Assembly: GCA_946699065.1 (NCBI GenBank)
Contig: CAMPDV010000199.1
Span: forward strand, 62,001-126,000
Source of the DNA: Loxodes magnus
Lineage: Eukaryota; Ciliophora; Karyorelictea; Loxodida; Loxodidae
DNA length: 64,000 nt
Reading direction: 5' to 3'
In this document: piece by piece, positions 26,181 to 38,266 of the stretch
Numbering within the stretch: the stretch's first letter is position 1
Layout: each line of letters starts with the position of its first letter
Program-made: the position numbers and the translations under genes
The notes under the pieces: model-generated
What the model was told of the DNA's origin: nothing
What the model saw: only the letters and a program-made list of their open reading frames with translations
The model's database searches: none

Positions 26181-27851
26181 ATGGAAATTAAGCTTAAGCT
26201 AAAATTCAATGTTGTTATTACTTCTAAACTTCTTGGAGGAGGAAATTAAGCTTTAAGTCATGAGTAAAATGAAGGAGATTGATCATAAAATTAAAGATGT
26301 TGTGCAACTCACCGTAGAAGGATTTAAATAGATAGTACTTTGTAAGAGACATAATAATTCATAAGAAATATTCAAGCCAAGGATTTACAAAAAGCAGGAA
26401 ATTATAAAATTATGCAAGTACTACACAAAGGAACTTTTGGAAATGTGCTAATGGCTAATAATGACAGCTAAGAAACGAATGGGAAAACATTTATTCTCAA
26501 AGAATATATAGTGCCTTTGAAATACCAAACATTATATAGTCCTAAAGAATTATAATACAATTAAGAACTAAAAAATGGGCATCCACATATTGTTTGGCTA
26601 AAGGAAATTTTACGCAAGCGTAAAGATACTGTGAGCTAATATTGATTTGTAAATGAGTATTGCGAACTAGGATCTTTGTAAAAGCATCTAAAATACCATT
26701 AGTAAATGACAGAGTTAGAGTGTAAATACTTTATGAGACAATTTTCCTAAATACTTCTTTTTCTCTATGAACATAAAATTGTTCATAGAGACATAAAACC
26801 TTCTAACATTCTTCTTTGCTTCAGAAATTAAAAAATTATTTTAAAAATTAGTGATTTAGGGCACTATCAGCAAGTTATTCACTAGATATATACATAATAT
26901 CCTGAAAAAAGTGTTTATGCTGCCTAAGAAGTTATACACAACAAAAAGATTTAAGATTTTAGGGCTGACATTTGAAGCTTTGGATGCATTTTGTACGAAA
27001 TGTTGAGCGGTTAAAAGATAAGCTAATTTCCAAATTGCACTACATGAGTCGATGTATTTAGCTAAAATAACGTTATTGATAATCTTTAAGTAAGTGAAGA
27101 ATGTAAGGAGCTACTTCATTCTATGCTGGTCATAAATCAAAAAAACAGAATATCATTCAGTTAGTTTTATTATCATCCATGGTTTTAATATATAACCTTG
27201 TAGCATTCTCCTTCAAGCTCTAATAAAAATTTAAAAATAGAAACACTAATGGAGAATTAAGACAAATTAACCCCTGAAATGTTTTAGATTCTTAAAGAGA
27301 TGTTCGAGAAAATAAAGCAGATTTAGGCAAAAAATAAAAATAACTAAAAGCCAACTGAAAAATATAAAAATGGAATAGAGGTAATTGAAGAAGTTAATAG
27401 CGAATTATTGTCAAGTTTTTCATCTAACAAAAAAATTTAAATAACTTGTATATCTCCTTTTTATATTTCCTTATATCGCTATTGCTATCAAAATAAATTA
27501 AATTAAAACATTCAAATAAAAAAGTATATCTAAAGCTAAACTTTAACCCTACAGCTAATTTTAAATGGGAATAATTCCTTTGCACTAGGATATTTATGGT
27601 ATACATTCTTAAGGTTTTCTATATATTATTAACCACTATTTTTGATTCTATCATTGGGAAATCTATTAGCTGTAAATTTGATTTCCTTTTATAGAGTGTA
27701 TCAATTAGCAAATTAACTGTAGAATTAAAGTTAAGAATTAGAAGATTTGCTCTGCAATTTCTTTTACTTACCTATCTTTTTTAGAAAATTGTTGCCTAAT
27801 CTTTGCTAATAATTTGCACTAAATGGTTAATAAAACTTTAATCAAAATTGA
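26181..27851 (+). CDS. Serine/threonine protein kinase
   Basis: ATG at 26181; no intron seen. Glycine loop HKGTFGNV, Lys in FILKEY, catalytic loop HRDIKPSN (His202-Arg-Asp204), DLG in place of DFG (Asp225), AQE in place of APE, then ADIWSFGCILYEML, whose Trp is TGA (26973-26975). Other TGA-coded Trp are QYWFVNEYCELGS and TTWVDVF. All catalytic residues are present, so it should be active; the DLG and the general pattern fit ULK/NEK/CAMK-like kinases, family not decided. A polar tail follows residue about 370. The first TGA without clear Trp context is 27849-27851, taken here as the stop. The same frame remains mostly open to 28823 (see next entry), so the protein may be about 880 aa. Confidence 0.85.
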
Positions 27852-29154
27852 ATTAAAAATGGACAGATAGAAACTATTAAGAAAGAGTTTTATATTAATC
27901 TTTTTTCTGTCAAAGTAAAATAAAAATTTAGCCAATTAAGTATAAATAAGTGGGAGTAAATATCTTAACTGAAAATGAATATTTTAGTATTAAAATGAAA
28001 CTTAAAAATACTATAAACACTTAAAAAAATCAAACTTTAATATCCAAATCCTTAAAAACAGTTTGCATGATCTACTTGTGGTAATTACTTTGCAACTAAT
28101 TATTAATTTAACTAAAAAGAACAAAAAAGGATAAAAATGGAAGTTCTTTACTATAATTTAAAATTAAAATAAATAAAACTCATTGAGGAAAATCCTGAAA
28201 CCTTTTTTTGGATAATAGATCTAGGTTTTCAAAAGCACGTATATTTTAATATACTTCATAAAAATAGGTTTTTAATTAATTTAAATTATACATGTCAATT
28301 TCTAGCTCTTAATCTGAGTTAAGCTTAGTCTAAACTTTTTGTGCGATTAAAATTACCAAAGTAAACAGAGAAAAATTATATAAGAATAAGCTGGTTTGCA
28401 AGCAATAATATCTCTATTATAAGATAAAATAAAAAAAGAGAAATTGGTATTCTTAATAAAGACAAAATATACAAGTAATAAAGAAAAGAAAATTTGCTAG
28501 TAATCAGATATTTACACTTTAAAGTGTAGATAGGAGATTTAAAGAAAATTAATCATAACTAAGCAAAGCCCTACTAGTAATGTATAGTGCTCCGTTATTT
28601 TAAATTCTATTAATTTATCCATCAAAGTTTAAAGAATATTTTCATAGCATTCCAGGTAAATTTCACAAATAATTAATCTAATTTATTAAGATTTTAATAG
28701 ATACATAAAAGTATTTGCTACAATATGCTTTATTCTAGTAATCTTAGTTTAAGATTATTATGTCAAATTAAAATAATTAATGCTACTAAAATCTTGAAAT
28801 ACTATTAATTTAAAGATTTATGATTTTAACTGAGTAATCTGAAACTTAAAAAGTTAAACCATAATATAAGTAATTTTTAAATTATACATAGAAATTAAGA
28901 ATATTAATAAGACCATCTAATTTAACATGTTTAATCAGCATATTCCTTAAATAATATTAATTAAGCCTGCATCGCAAATATTAAATGCTAGTTAATAATT
29001 CTAAATTTAAATTAGAATGCTTTAATAAACATTTAGCTTAATTTTTAAATTAAGAAAATATACTGATATTTTAAAATAGGTAGCAATATTTATGCTTTTA
29101 TTTCAATTACTTATGGTAGATTAATTTAAACTAAATTAGTAAAAATTATGTTTA
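27852..29154. other. Possible C-terminal extension of the kinase, then spacer
   Basis: The kinase frame continues past 27851 with only a few TGA codons (WIKNGQIETIKKEF, KWNLKIL, QFAWSTCGNYFATNY, SWFASNNISII) to TGA at 28821-28823. The phrase WSTCGNYFA recalls a beta-propeller strand but this is weak. After 28823 no frame is evident before the aconitase 3' end. Confidence 0.3.
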
Positions 29155-31881
29155 TCATTGACTTTTAACTAGCTTTCTCAAAACATACTATAAAATTCCT
29201 CCGTTCTTAAAGTATTCAGTTTCTACATCTGTATCTAATCTAGCTTTAACCTTGAAGGATTTCCCGGAATCAGTTTTTACTGTTAAGATTTCTCCAACTT
29301 ATATGTTTCCTCCTTTTAAATCAATGCTGAATTTTTCTTTGCCTGTTAGTCCCAAAGAATCAGCATCTTGATTATTTTCAAACACGCAAGGCAATATTCC
29401 CATTCCAACTAGATTAGATCTGTGAATTCTTTCGAAAGATTTTGCAATCACACATTTCACGCCTTATAAATATGGACCTTTAGCTGCCCAATCTCTTGAA
29501 CTTCCTGATCCATATTCACTTCCTGCCAATATAATTACGTCTTATCCATCTTTTTAGTATTTATCAGCAGCTTCCCAAGGAGACATTTCCTGGCCTGAAG
29601 GTATATGAAGAGTTATTGGACCTGTTTTAGAAGCTAATTTATTAACCAATCGAATGTTAGCAAAGGTTCCTCTCGCCATAACTTCATCATTACCTCTTCT
29701 TGCTCCATAAGTATTAAAATCTTTCGGCTATACACCTCTGGCCTATAAATACTTAGCTGCAGATGAAGTTTTATTAATATTTCCTGCAGGAGATATATGA
29801 TCAGTAGTTATACTATCTCCAACATTTAATAAACAATATCCGTCTTTTATATTTTTGATGGGATTAGGCTCCATTTAAGTTTTCAAGAAGAATGGAGGAT
29901 TATGGATGTATGTACTGGAATCTTTCCATTAATAAAGAGAGCCCGAAGCTGCTTTTAGAGCATTCCATCTTTAAGTACCTTGGCTTATTTTTTAGTATAC
30001 TTCTTAAAACATTTCTGGTTTAATCACCTAGTTGACTATTTGTGAAATTTAGCTTCTGCTGGGCCAGATATCTCTCAAGAATACAGGCCTACCTTATTTG
30101 TCATTTCCAATTGGTTCTTTGTCAAAATCAATATCAACTCTACCTGCTAAAGCATATGCAACTACAAGAGGGGGAGAAGCTAAATAATTAGCTCTAGTAA
30201 ATTGATGAACTCTTCCTTCAAAATTTCGATTACCACTCAAAACAGCAGCTGCAACTAAATCATTTTTCTGAATAGCTTCACTTAAAGCTTCATCAATTTC
30301 TCCTGAATTTCCAATACATGTCATACAACCAAAGCCAGCTACATAAAAGCCAATTTTTTCAAGATAAGGCAAAAGTTAGGATGTTTGTAGATATTTTTAA
30401 ACTACTCCAGATCCTGGTGAAAGTGATGTTTTTATATAGGGTAAAGTATTTAAGCCTCGCTCCGTTGCATTTTTAGCCAAAAGTCCTGCTGCAATTAGCA
30501 CATCAGGATTTGAAGTATTTGTGCAAGATGTAATAGCTGCAATCACAACCGAGCCATGCTTAAGTTAGTATTATTTTCCATCTTTGAAGGTAAACTAAAC
30601 TGTTTTTTCTTAATCTTTTTTTGGAATAGCAAATCCTTTAAACCCTACTGGATTTTACAAGCATTACGAAAAATCTTATTTCATGCTTTTTAGGATAACT
30701 CTATCATGAGGTCTTTTAGGTCCGGATACACAAGGTTAGACAGAAGATAAATCAAGTTCCATGATTTCACCTGAATAAACAGGATCTTCTTCCTAATAGT
30801 TTCTAAAAAGTCCTTACGCTTTAAGGTATTTTTCAATTAAATTAATCTTTTTAATATCTCTTCCAGTCTATTTCAAGTAAAACATTGTCTAATCATCAAC
30901 GGGGAAAAATCCCATTGTAGCTCCGTATTCTGGAGCCATGTTAGCAATTGTTGCTCTATCAGCGAGAGATAGTTTCTACACTCCAGGACCAAAGAATTCT
31001 ACGAATTTTCCAACAACGCCTCTTTTTCTTAACATCTGAACACAAGTTAAAACTAAATCAGTAGCAGTTGTTCCTTACTGTAACTCTCCAGTAAGTTTGA
31101 AGCCAACTACTTAAGGAAGTACCATAGATAAAGATTGTCCAAGCATAACTGCTTCAGCTTCGATTCCTCCAACTCCCCATCCAGTAATTCCAAGTCCATT
31201 TATCATAGTAGTATGTGAATCGGTTCCTACTAAACTATCAGGATAAATCAAATTTGTTTTAGGATCATGAAAAACAACTCTGCCTAGATATTCAAGGTTT
31301 ACTTGATGGACAATTCCGCTTCCTGGAGGAACTATGGTTAATCCCTAAAAGGCTTACTATCCCCACTTTAAAAATTCAAATCTTTCATAGTTTCTTTCAA
31401 ATTCTAACTTTTCGTTTTGCTCTACTGAATTAGCTGATCTTGAAGAATCTACTTATACACTATGGTCAATAACTAGATCAACTGGAACTAATGGATTTAT
31501 TTTATAAGGATCTCCTCCCAATCGTTTCATAGCATCTCTCATAGCAGCTAGATCAGCAATAGCTGGGACTCCAGTGAAATCTTATAAGATAACTCTGGCA
31601 GGTTTAAATGGTATTTCTACATCTTGCTTAGAAGTATCAACCCAATTAAGTATCTTTTCTACATCTGCCTATTTCACTTCGAAATTATCACAGTTTCTTA
31701 TAGCAGATTCTAAAAGTACTCTAATACTATATGGAAGCTTTTTTAAACGAGGATCAGTAAGTCCAGTTAGGCTGTAATATTGAAAACTTTGCTATTCAAC
31801 ATTCAAATTAGTAAGTATTGAAGAGTATGGATTACTAGAAGAAATAGATCTAAAAGTTTAATTACTTAATAGTCGGTGCAT
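29155..31881 (-). CDS. Aconitate hydratase (AcnA/IRP1-type aconitase)
   Basis: 908 aa, intron-free, ATG 31881 to TGA 29155-29157. Interconverts citrate and isocitrate using a [4Fe-4S] cluster. The three cluster ligands are visible: Cys453 in TSCTNTS and Cys519/Cys522 in GFGCMTCIG. Also present are [32 protein letters not shown] and [16 protein letters not shown] (active-site Ser/Arg). The sequence follows the IRP/AcnA branch rather than the shorter mitochondrial animal aconitase. The N-terminus [16 protein letters not shown] is basic, hydroxylated and lacks acids, so it could be a mitochondrial presequence. Trp are all TGG here. Family certain; location inferred. Confidence 0.97.
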
Positions 31882-32947
31882 TTTAATTTTCACTAAATAA
31901 ACTATTCTTATATAAGCCAATTTTAATTAAACAATTTCTCTTAATAACTAAACTTAAATTCATTCTATATCTTTAAACCTTAAACTATAAGTAATTATGC
32001 TATATTTGAAATTCCTACGCTAATATTCTTTTAAATTAGTGCTTGTTTTCTGCATTTTTGCCTACCTTGTTATTCTATTTTACTTCTATTTAGCAAATAT
32101 TGAGTATCTTTGATTTATTGCTAAGCTAAGCATAAAAGATATCTATATAGAGATGAGAAATGTAGAGTTAGATATTAATCTAAATTTAGTATTTATATAA
32201 CTTTACTATATCCTATTTTTACTTGTATAGTGTAAATAATTTAAGGAATCCAAGTAACTATGCAAATTATATTACATTTATATTATTAATATCAAATGGA
32301 TGCTTAGGAATTTAGATATTATTACCAAAGCACAGCTATTTAAATATCCTTCAAATGATTATATTTTAATAGGAAGATAGGTTAATACTTTATTGCTAGT
32401 TACTTGTATTATAGTACTGTTTAAGCATAGTGTATGCTTTTTAAATGCAAATGCTTATTTTATAATAAGCCCTTGCTAGATGAAATACCTTTAAAGCATA
32501 CTAATTTAATATTTCTAATTAGTTACTTTTCTTTCTTAGCCTCAATTTAAATTGCAGCTTAAATCCTAAGACTAACGAAAATAATTAAAGCTATAGCAGT
32601 CCTAGTAATCTAGAAGCAAAGTACCTAATATAATGATCTAGTAGTAAATAGATTTAATAGCTTATAGCTAACTATGCAAGTATTTCCATTTCTATTGCTT
32701 CACTTTAACTCTTAAATATAGCTTCCTATATTGAAGAAGCTTCAGAACTGAGATATTTATAACTAGCCAATTTGATATTGAGATAGCTGTATGATCATTA
32801 TGCTTTTAGCTATAAGTTTTTTAAGGTATAAAGTAGATTGCAATAATGAAGACTTTATAGAGTTGAGCATAGAATAAGAGTATAGGTAAGTAGAAAAGAA
32901 TAGGAATAAAAGCTTTTAAATAAAATTTAATACTAACTATCACTTAT
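31882..32947. other. AT-rich intergenic region
   Basis: About 1 kb with no convincing frame, between two minus-strand genes. Aconitase promoter expected near 31900. Confidence 0.5.
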
Positions 32948-33238
32948 TCATTTAAAGAAAACATCAGGATCAGCTGGCAGGTCTACAGGTTCAAAAGCAT
33001 CTATAAGCTCGTTATATCTTGGAATTGCTAGAACTTTCCATTTCTACATTTCCTACTAAGCTCTAAAATTGAGTCTTTTGGCTCTGTATCTATGCCAACA
33101 TTCCATATAGTCTTCGAAATTGTCTCGACACATTAGAACATACTCCTCTTCATTGCTAATGCATTCTTTAAGTCTCAAGTAGAAGGAAAAGCATTTGTGA
33201 ACACCTCCGGTGAGAGAAATGCTATTTAAATTCGACAT
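32948..33238 (-). CDS. Twin-CX9C mitochondrial protein, complex I NDUFS5-like
   Basis: 96 aa, intron-free, ATG 33238 to TGA 32948-32950. Two exact CX9C units: CFSFYLRLKEC and CRDNFEDYMEC, followed by WHRYRAKRLNFRAQQEMQKW. Spacing and the trailing basic helix match the small NDUFS5 (15 kDa) accessory subunit of NADH:ubiquinone oxidoreductase, a protein of the intermembrane-space side that is oxidatively folded by MIA40. Other CHCH proteins (NDUFB/COX assembly) are possible. A C-terminal extension of about 35 residues after the helix is longer than usual. Confidence 0.75.
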
Positions 33239-33489
33239 TTTAACAATTACAATAAATTAGCCCTTTTATATTTATATTCCATTTATAACTTATTACATCT
33301 ATATTTATACCTCTCCTTATCTCTTGTTAGCTATGAAAGCTTATTACTGTAAAGAAATTAAGAAGGTTGAAAGAAGAGCAATGGAATATGTGTGGTAAGG
33401 TAGTTTATATGGCATGAGAGTGATGAGTAGTGTTGGATATAAAAATAAGTTTTATTGGCTATAAATATAATTTGATACTGTAGTCAGAA

Positions 33490-35242
33490 ATGTCGAATTA
33501 AAGAAATTAGAGTTAATCAAATAGATATTCTAATGGAGAGAGATAAATTACTTACTAGCAAGACCCCTTCTCTGTTAGCCACCCAACTCCCCAATTTAGC
33601 CATGTTAATAATATTTCTTCCTCTAACTTTAATTTACCAGCTGAGTTACTTGAATTTTCAATTGAAGAGTCAGAATCTGGCGAGGAAGTTATAAACTCTT
33701 CAGAATCAAGTGATAAAGAGGATTTGTTTTCTTAGGAAATTATGAAGAATAGATCTGTCAGATGTTCTACTGCCCCCGCCAGACCTCTGACTGATATTGA
33801 AGAATTTAGAAGATCAAATCACTTTGTTTTGCTGGAGTAAACAGTCTATTATTCTAGCTAGCTTATCTAGCGATCAGACTCAAAATACGATTTAGTAAGT
33901 ATTCACAAATTAGGATTCTTAAGAAGGATAAAAGTCATGCAAGAGGTTTCTAATTTAATTAGAAAGGTTAGCTGAATGCTTTAAGGTGAGCACTTAGTCA
34001 CGTACTTACAGAGCAGACTTTTCAAGAGCTTATCGTGTTTTGTATAAAGAAGGTAGCTTATGCTATTTAACAGAAATATTAGACTCTGCTCAAGAAGGAT
34101 TTCCTTATCTATGAGTGAATGGGGAAAAGTACGTTTTTAGTAGAGAAGTTCTTCAAGCTGGTGCTTCTCTTTTTAATAGCTTCTGCAAAGTTCAACAAGT
34201 TTTACGTGATCTTTATAACAGTGCTTATGAGGAATAGGCAAGCTTAACTCAGCTTCAACAAGATATTTCTATGTATCTAGAAGAATTTGATGAATAATGG
34301 GTTGCTTTTGAATAGTTATATGTTCTCGAGCTTATGTTCATTGAGTAAGATGCTCGTAAATTAATAGCGGAAGCCATTCAGCTAGAAAGAGAAATAATTA
34401 GACATGAAGCTATGGAAAAGCCTAAGGGTAAATCACTTCATGATTCATAAGAATATAATAGTCTAACAGCTAAACTTGTAACGGTTTTAGGCCAAATAAA
34501 CGCAGTAGCTAACTCGGAAGGAAAAGGGCGTGATGATTTATCAGTAGAAATTCTATTTGCTGCAGAAAGTTTATGTAGAAGGTCTCTTTAAAGCAAAGCA
34601 GTAAAGAGTCTTGCTGAATTAATAAAGAAATCCTATATAGATTTAAGAACTCTACTGAAAAGATATGAGCAAAACATAGAAGTTGTTGATCCTTAACTTA
34701 AAAACAACCCTGAACTAGTAGAATGTCTTGTTGCTTTTGAAAGCTCTTGAGAAAAAGGAAAAACATACTTCCTGTCACCTAAAAGGAGAGAATAATTAAT
34801 TCATTTTTCTTAATTAATTGAGCGAACTGCAAACTTTTATCCAAAGTTCAAAGAATAAATAGAATGAAGAGATGCAGAGTTATTTTTGAGTATCCCAGCC
34901 CTTTTAATATTAAAGTGCTTAGCTAACGACGACAAAGGCTGTTGTAAACATTTTTTTCCTCCAATGCTAGACGAAACAGAGAAGGTTGGATTAACCTTCA
35001 AACATTTAAGAAGAGCATATAACTTAGGAATGCTAGCTGCATCAACAACTCAAGACTATTACTCTCTTATAGAAAGAGAGGTATTAGGCATATAGGTTGA
35101 AGAATAAGAAAGAATAATGATCCTTGAAAAGAAGTTTGATAACCTGGATAACGTACTTCATAAAATAAAAATTCTAGCCATGGAGCTATAGAGATTTAAG
35201 CCAGTTGAATGGAATCGTTTTCTTGACGTAGTACTTGGGTGA
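33490..35242 (+). CDS. Unrecognised helical protein, 577 aa
   Basis: ATG 33490, 19 nt intron at 33895-33913, stop TGA 35240-35242. The N-terminal 110 residues are Ser/Gln/Asn-rich with an acidic patch (EFSIEESESGEEVIN). The rest is largely helical (RADFSRAYRVLYKEG, SLTQLQQDISMYLEEFDEQW, AIQLEREIIRHEA, LIERTANFYPKFKEQ) and ends in a coiled coil. TGA codes Trp in FPYLWVNGE, AFESSWEKG and QIEWRDAE. No catalytic motif or known family seen; the fold could be ARM/HEAT-like or tether-like. Divergent from the NDUFS5-like gene with 251 bp between starts. Confidence 0.85.
33895..33913 (+). other. Intron, 19 nt (unknown 577 aa protein)
   Basis: GTAAGT...TTAG joins RSDSKYDL to DSQEGQKSCKRF. Frames on either side are otherwise incompatible, and the stop at 35242 fits only with it removed. 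Confidence 0.85.
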
Positions 35243-35917
35243 TCAGAAATTTTCTTGTCTTTTTAATTCGTTTTTAATTAAGCTATGAAGCTCTAATTTT
35301 AAAGCAAAATAATTCAAGTAAATTGACAAATAAAGTATCGAAGTTCCTAGAAAAAAGTATAGGTTTCAATAAAGTAAAGTTCATTAATAATAAGTAATAA
35401 GGGATTTTACCAATCAAAAAGCACTCAAACTACTCAAAACTTAATCTTAAAATATACTTATAAGCCATTAAATTTAATGGCTACTAATTCTATTTCCTCT
35501 TCTCAATATTTACGAGCCAGTTTATTTTAGCAACTTTCAAGAATTCTTTCTTACAAAGTCAGATTATATGTTCCATATTCTTAAATATAAACAGCAAATT
35601 ATAAGCAAGTAAATGCCTTTACTCTGTAGAAAGATAGGAAATTATGTCTAAAAAATAAGTGTAAAAGTGGTTTTTTTCAATAAAGTATTAGGGAGTAAAT
35701 CTTATCAGCGTATATAAATAGGATTACATATTCTAATTACAATGCGTAGCTTAAATAGAGCAACTTAAAGTAGAGATAGTATTTCTTAACTAAAGATTGT
35801 ATATAGAAAAGGGTAGGAATAAAATTAATGAGTGCTAATAATTTTCTAATTATAACAATAAATTTAAAATTAAATTGCTGAAATAAGATTTTTGAACGTT
35901 TGCTATTACAGACAAAT
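35243..35917. other. AT-rich intergenic spacer
   Basis: No clear frame. Promoter of the cyclic-nucleotide-binding gene expected near its 3' end. Confidence 0.5.
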
Positions 35918-38266
35918 ATGGAAATAATTAAGGTGAAAAGGAAGAATCTAAGCTTGAATTTGACTTAATAGGTAATTAATTGGGAGAAGGGATTTAAGAT
36001 ATCTTAAAATAGGACGAAGTCGTGCTAGAGAAGCCGCAGTGCATGGAGTGCTCAAAGTAAGTATAAGTAAAGTGAATACTAGAAGTAGAAGAATAGTTCT
36101 AAAGTAAGCATGTTTAAGACTGAAAATAGTAAAATGAACAAAAGTTATGATTATAACATTAATTAGTTAGCCTATATTACTAACAATTTTAACGAAGTAA
36201 CACTGCCAGGAGAAAGCTTTAGCTTGAAAGAATGCAGTAATACTAAGAGCAAAAGAATAATTAATAATCTAATTAAGGATAAAGAGAATAAAATTGCTTT
36301 AAAAACTCTTGTTTTTGTTAAGAATCAAACCAATTATCTGAAGAACTAGAATAATGCTACTGGAAGATATTCTACACATAGAAAAGTAAGCCCAGATTTA
36401 AGCAAATTACTTTCTAAATAATTGAAAAGTCCAACTGAAAAGTAAAAGGAAAAGGAAAAAAGCTTCTGAATTGGAAATTAAAAGTTCAGTAAGGAAACTA
36501 ACAAAACTATTAAACATGAGATTGATGAATTTTGACCTGAATGAATAAAAAACCGCGAAGATTTCTGATAGATAAAATAAAAATTAACTTAAGAATTCGA
36601 TATTTACTAGATATGTCTGTAACATCCTGCTTTGAGAAGACCTATTGATAGGATAGCTCTTTGAAACTGAATAAGAAACATTTAGTTTTTTAAGCTTTAC
36701 CCTGAATGGGTGCTAAAAGAAGTTGGCGATAGATTAATATCCATATATATACAATAAAGAGAAATAATTATAAAGAAGGGAGATAAAGGTGATTCAATGT
36801 ATATATTATTTAAGGGTGAAGTTGGAATATATGATGGAGTAAGTGTAAATCCATTTTATGTACCTAAGCTTAATGAAGTTTTTGGATAAAGTGCATTATA
36901 ATCAAATGAGAAAAGATCTGCCAATGTGATAGCCCATACGGAATGTTACTTACTGAAACTGATGGCAAATGATTTTTAAAACATAGTATAGAAGTTTTCT
37001 CACATAGACTAGCTTGAAAATATTAAGTTTTTTTCAAAATGTGAGTACTTTAAACAGTTTCCTTAATAAAAGTTACAAACGATAATTAAAAGAATAATAG
37101 TACAGAACTTTTAAGCAAACCAAGTCATTTACAAGCAAAACGATAACTCAGCTATGATTTATATCATACAAAAGGGGTAAGTAAAATTATAAAAGCCTGT
37201 CAAAATCGAGCAAACTACTTTATATCCAATAGCTTAATCAACGTGGAATGAAAATTTAACTTAGGAAGAAGTGATGGTAACGTTTCGTCTTTGTGGTAGT
37301 TATTAGTTTTTTGGTATTCTAGAAGTTTTGAATAAATAAAAGAGAAATCACTTTGCAGTAACTACAAAGGACAGTACACTTGTTGTCATTAACAAAAACG
37401 AATTTTTTTAGTGCTTAACTTATGAAGATGTGAATAAGTTGAAAAAGTTATGCGAAATATATGAAGTAACTGATGAAGAGTTATAGAAGAGAGTTATTTA
37501 AAGTAGAACTAGCAGAACGTAAAACAAATCTTTACTTCTTAATACCATATCTCAAAACACAAATAGCTTAACTCAGCAATTCAAAACCTTATAAGCTAAT
37601 TTCACTAAGCAAACAAACAAAGCCAAATTATCTAAAAACATTATTTAGAAATTCTTAGAAATTACTAGAAAAGAAATGCTAAAGACAAAACATAGCTTAG
37701 GGAATAAAAAATAATCAAAAGATGATCTATAGAATAACAATAATTCCTCGGATATTAAAAAAGGATTAGTGTTAGGCCAATTCACTTCGTTTATCAACGG
37801 TCTCAAAAAAATATCCTAGAGTAAAGTTTAACTTTCTATACATATTATAAAAACTATTTCTCCTTCTCTATTTCTTTTATTTTATATTATAATAGATTAA
37901 TAATGCTTTACCAATATTTAATAAGCATCATTATCAATGTAGCATTTAAGAATAAAAGCATATAAATCATCTAATATAAGTAAAAACTCAAACATAAACA
38001 GTATCTTTAATGCCATTCTTCTTTTTAGCAACCATGCATTAAATAAATATGCTTTCCTAATCCTTTTCTAAAATAAAACCTAATAATAGTTTATTAAATA
38101 AGTTAAATACTATTAAAGTCTTTAAATCTACCTCAGTTTAACTACTCATTCCTATTTATAATTCTTTAGTTCTTTTTTGAAATATTTATTTTATAGAAAA
38201 GCTAATTACTACTATAATCATTTTAAATATTAACAGAATAGTTAAAGGCAAGCTAAGTAATAATGA
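35918..38266 (+). CDS. Cyclic-nucleotide-binding-domain protein
   Basis: ATG 35918; no intron needed. N-terminal 200 residues basic and Ser/Lys-rich. TGA-coded Trp are dense at SFWIGN, EFWPEWIKNRED and ALWNWIRN. A cNMP-binding domain follows at about residue 255-350: FFKLYPEWVLKEVGDRL, KKGDKGDSMYILFKGEVGIYD, then VFGQSAL where PKA-type domains have the phosphate-binding FGE-ALL. The usual Arg of that cassette is not clear (NEKRSANV aligns near it). A second, more divergent domain follows (FFSKCEYFKQF, NSAMIYIIQKGQVKL). No kinase or channel core in this protein. Coding signal is good to about 37830; after that the frame stays open as AT-rich sequence to TGA 38264-38266, so the last 140 residues are uncertain. 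Confidence 0.8.
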
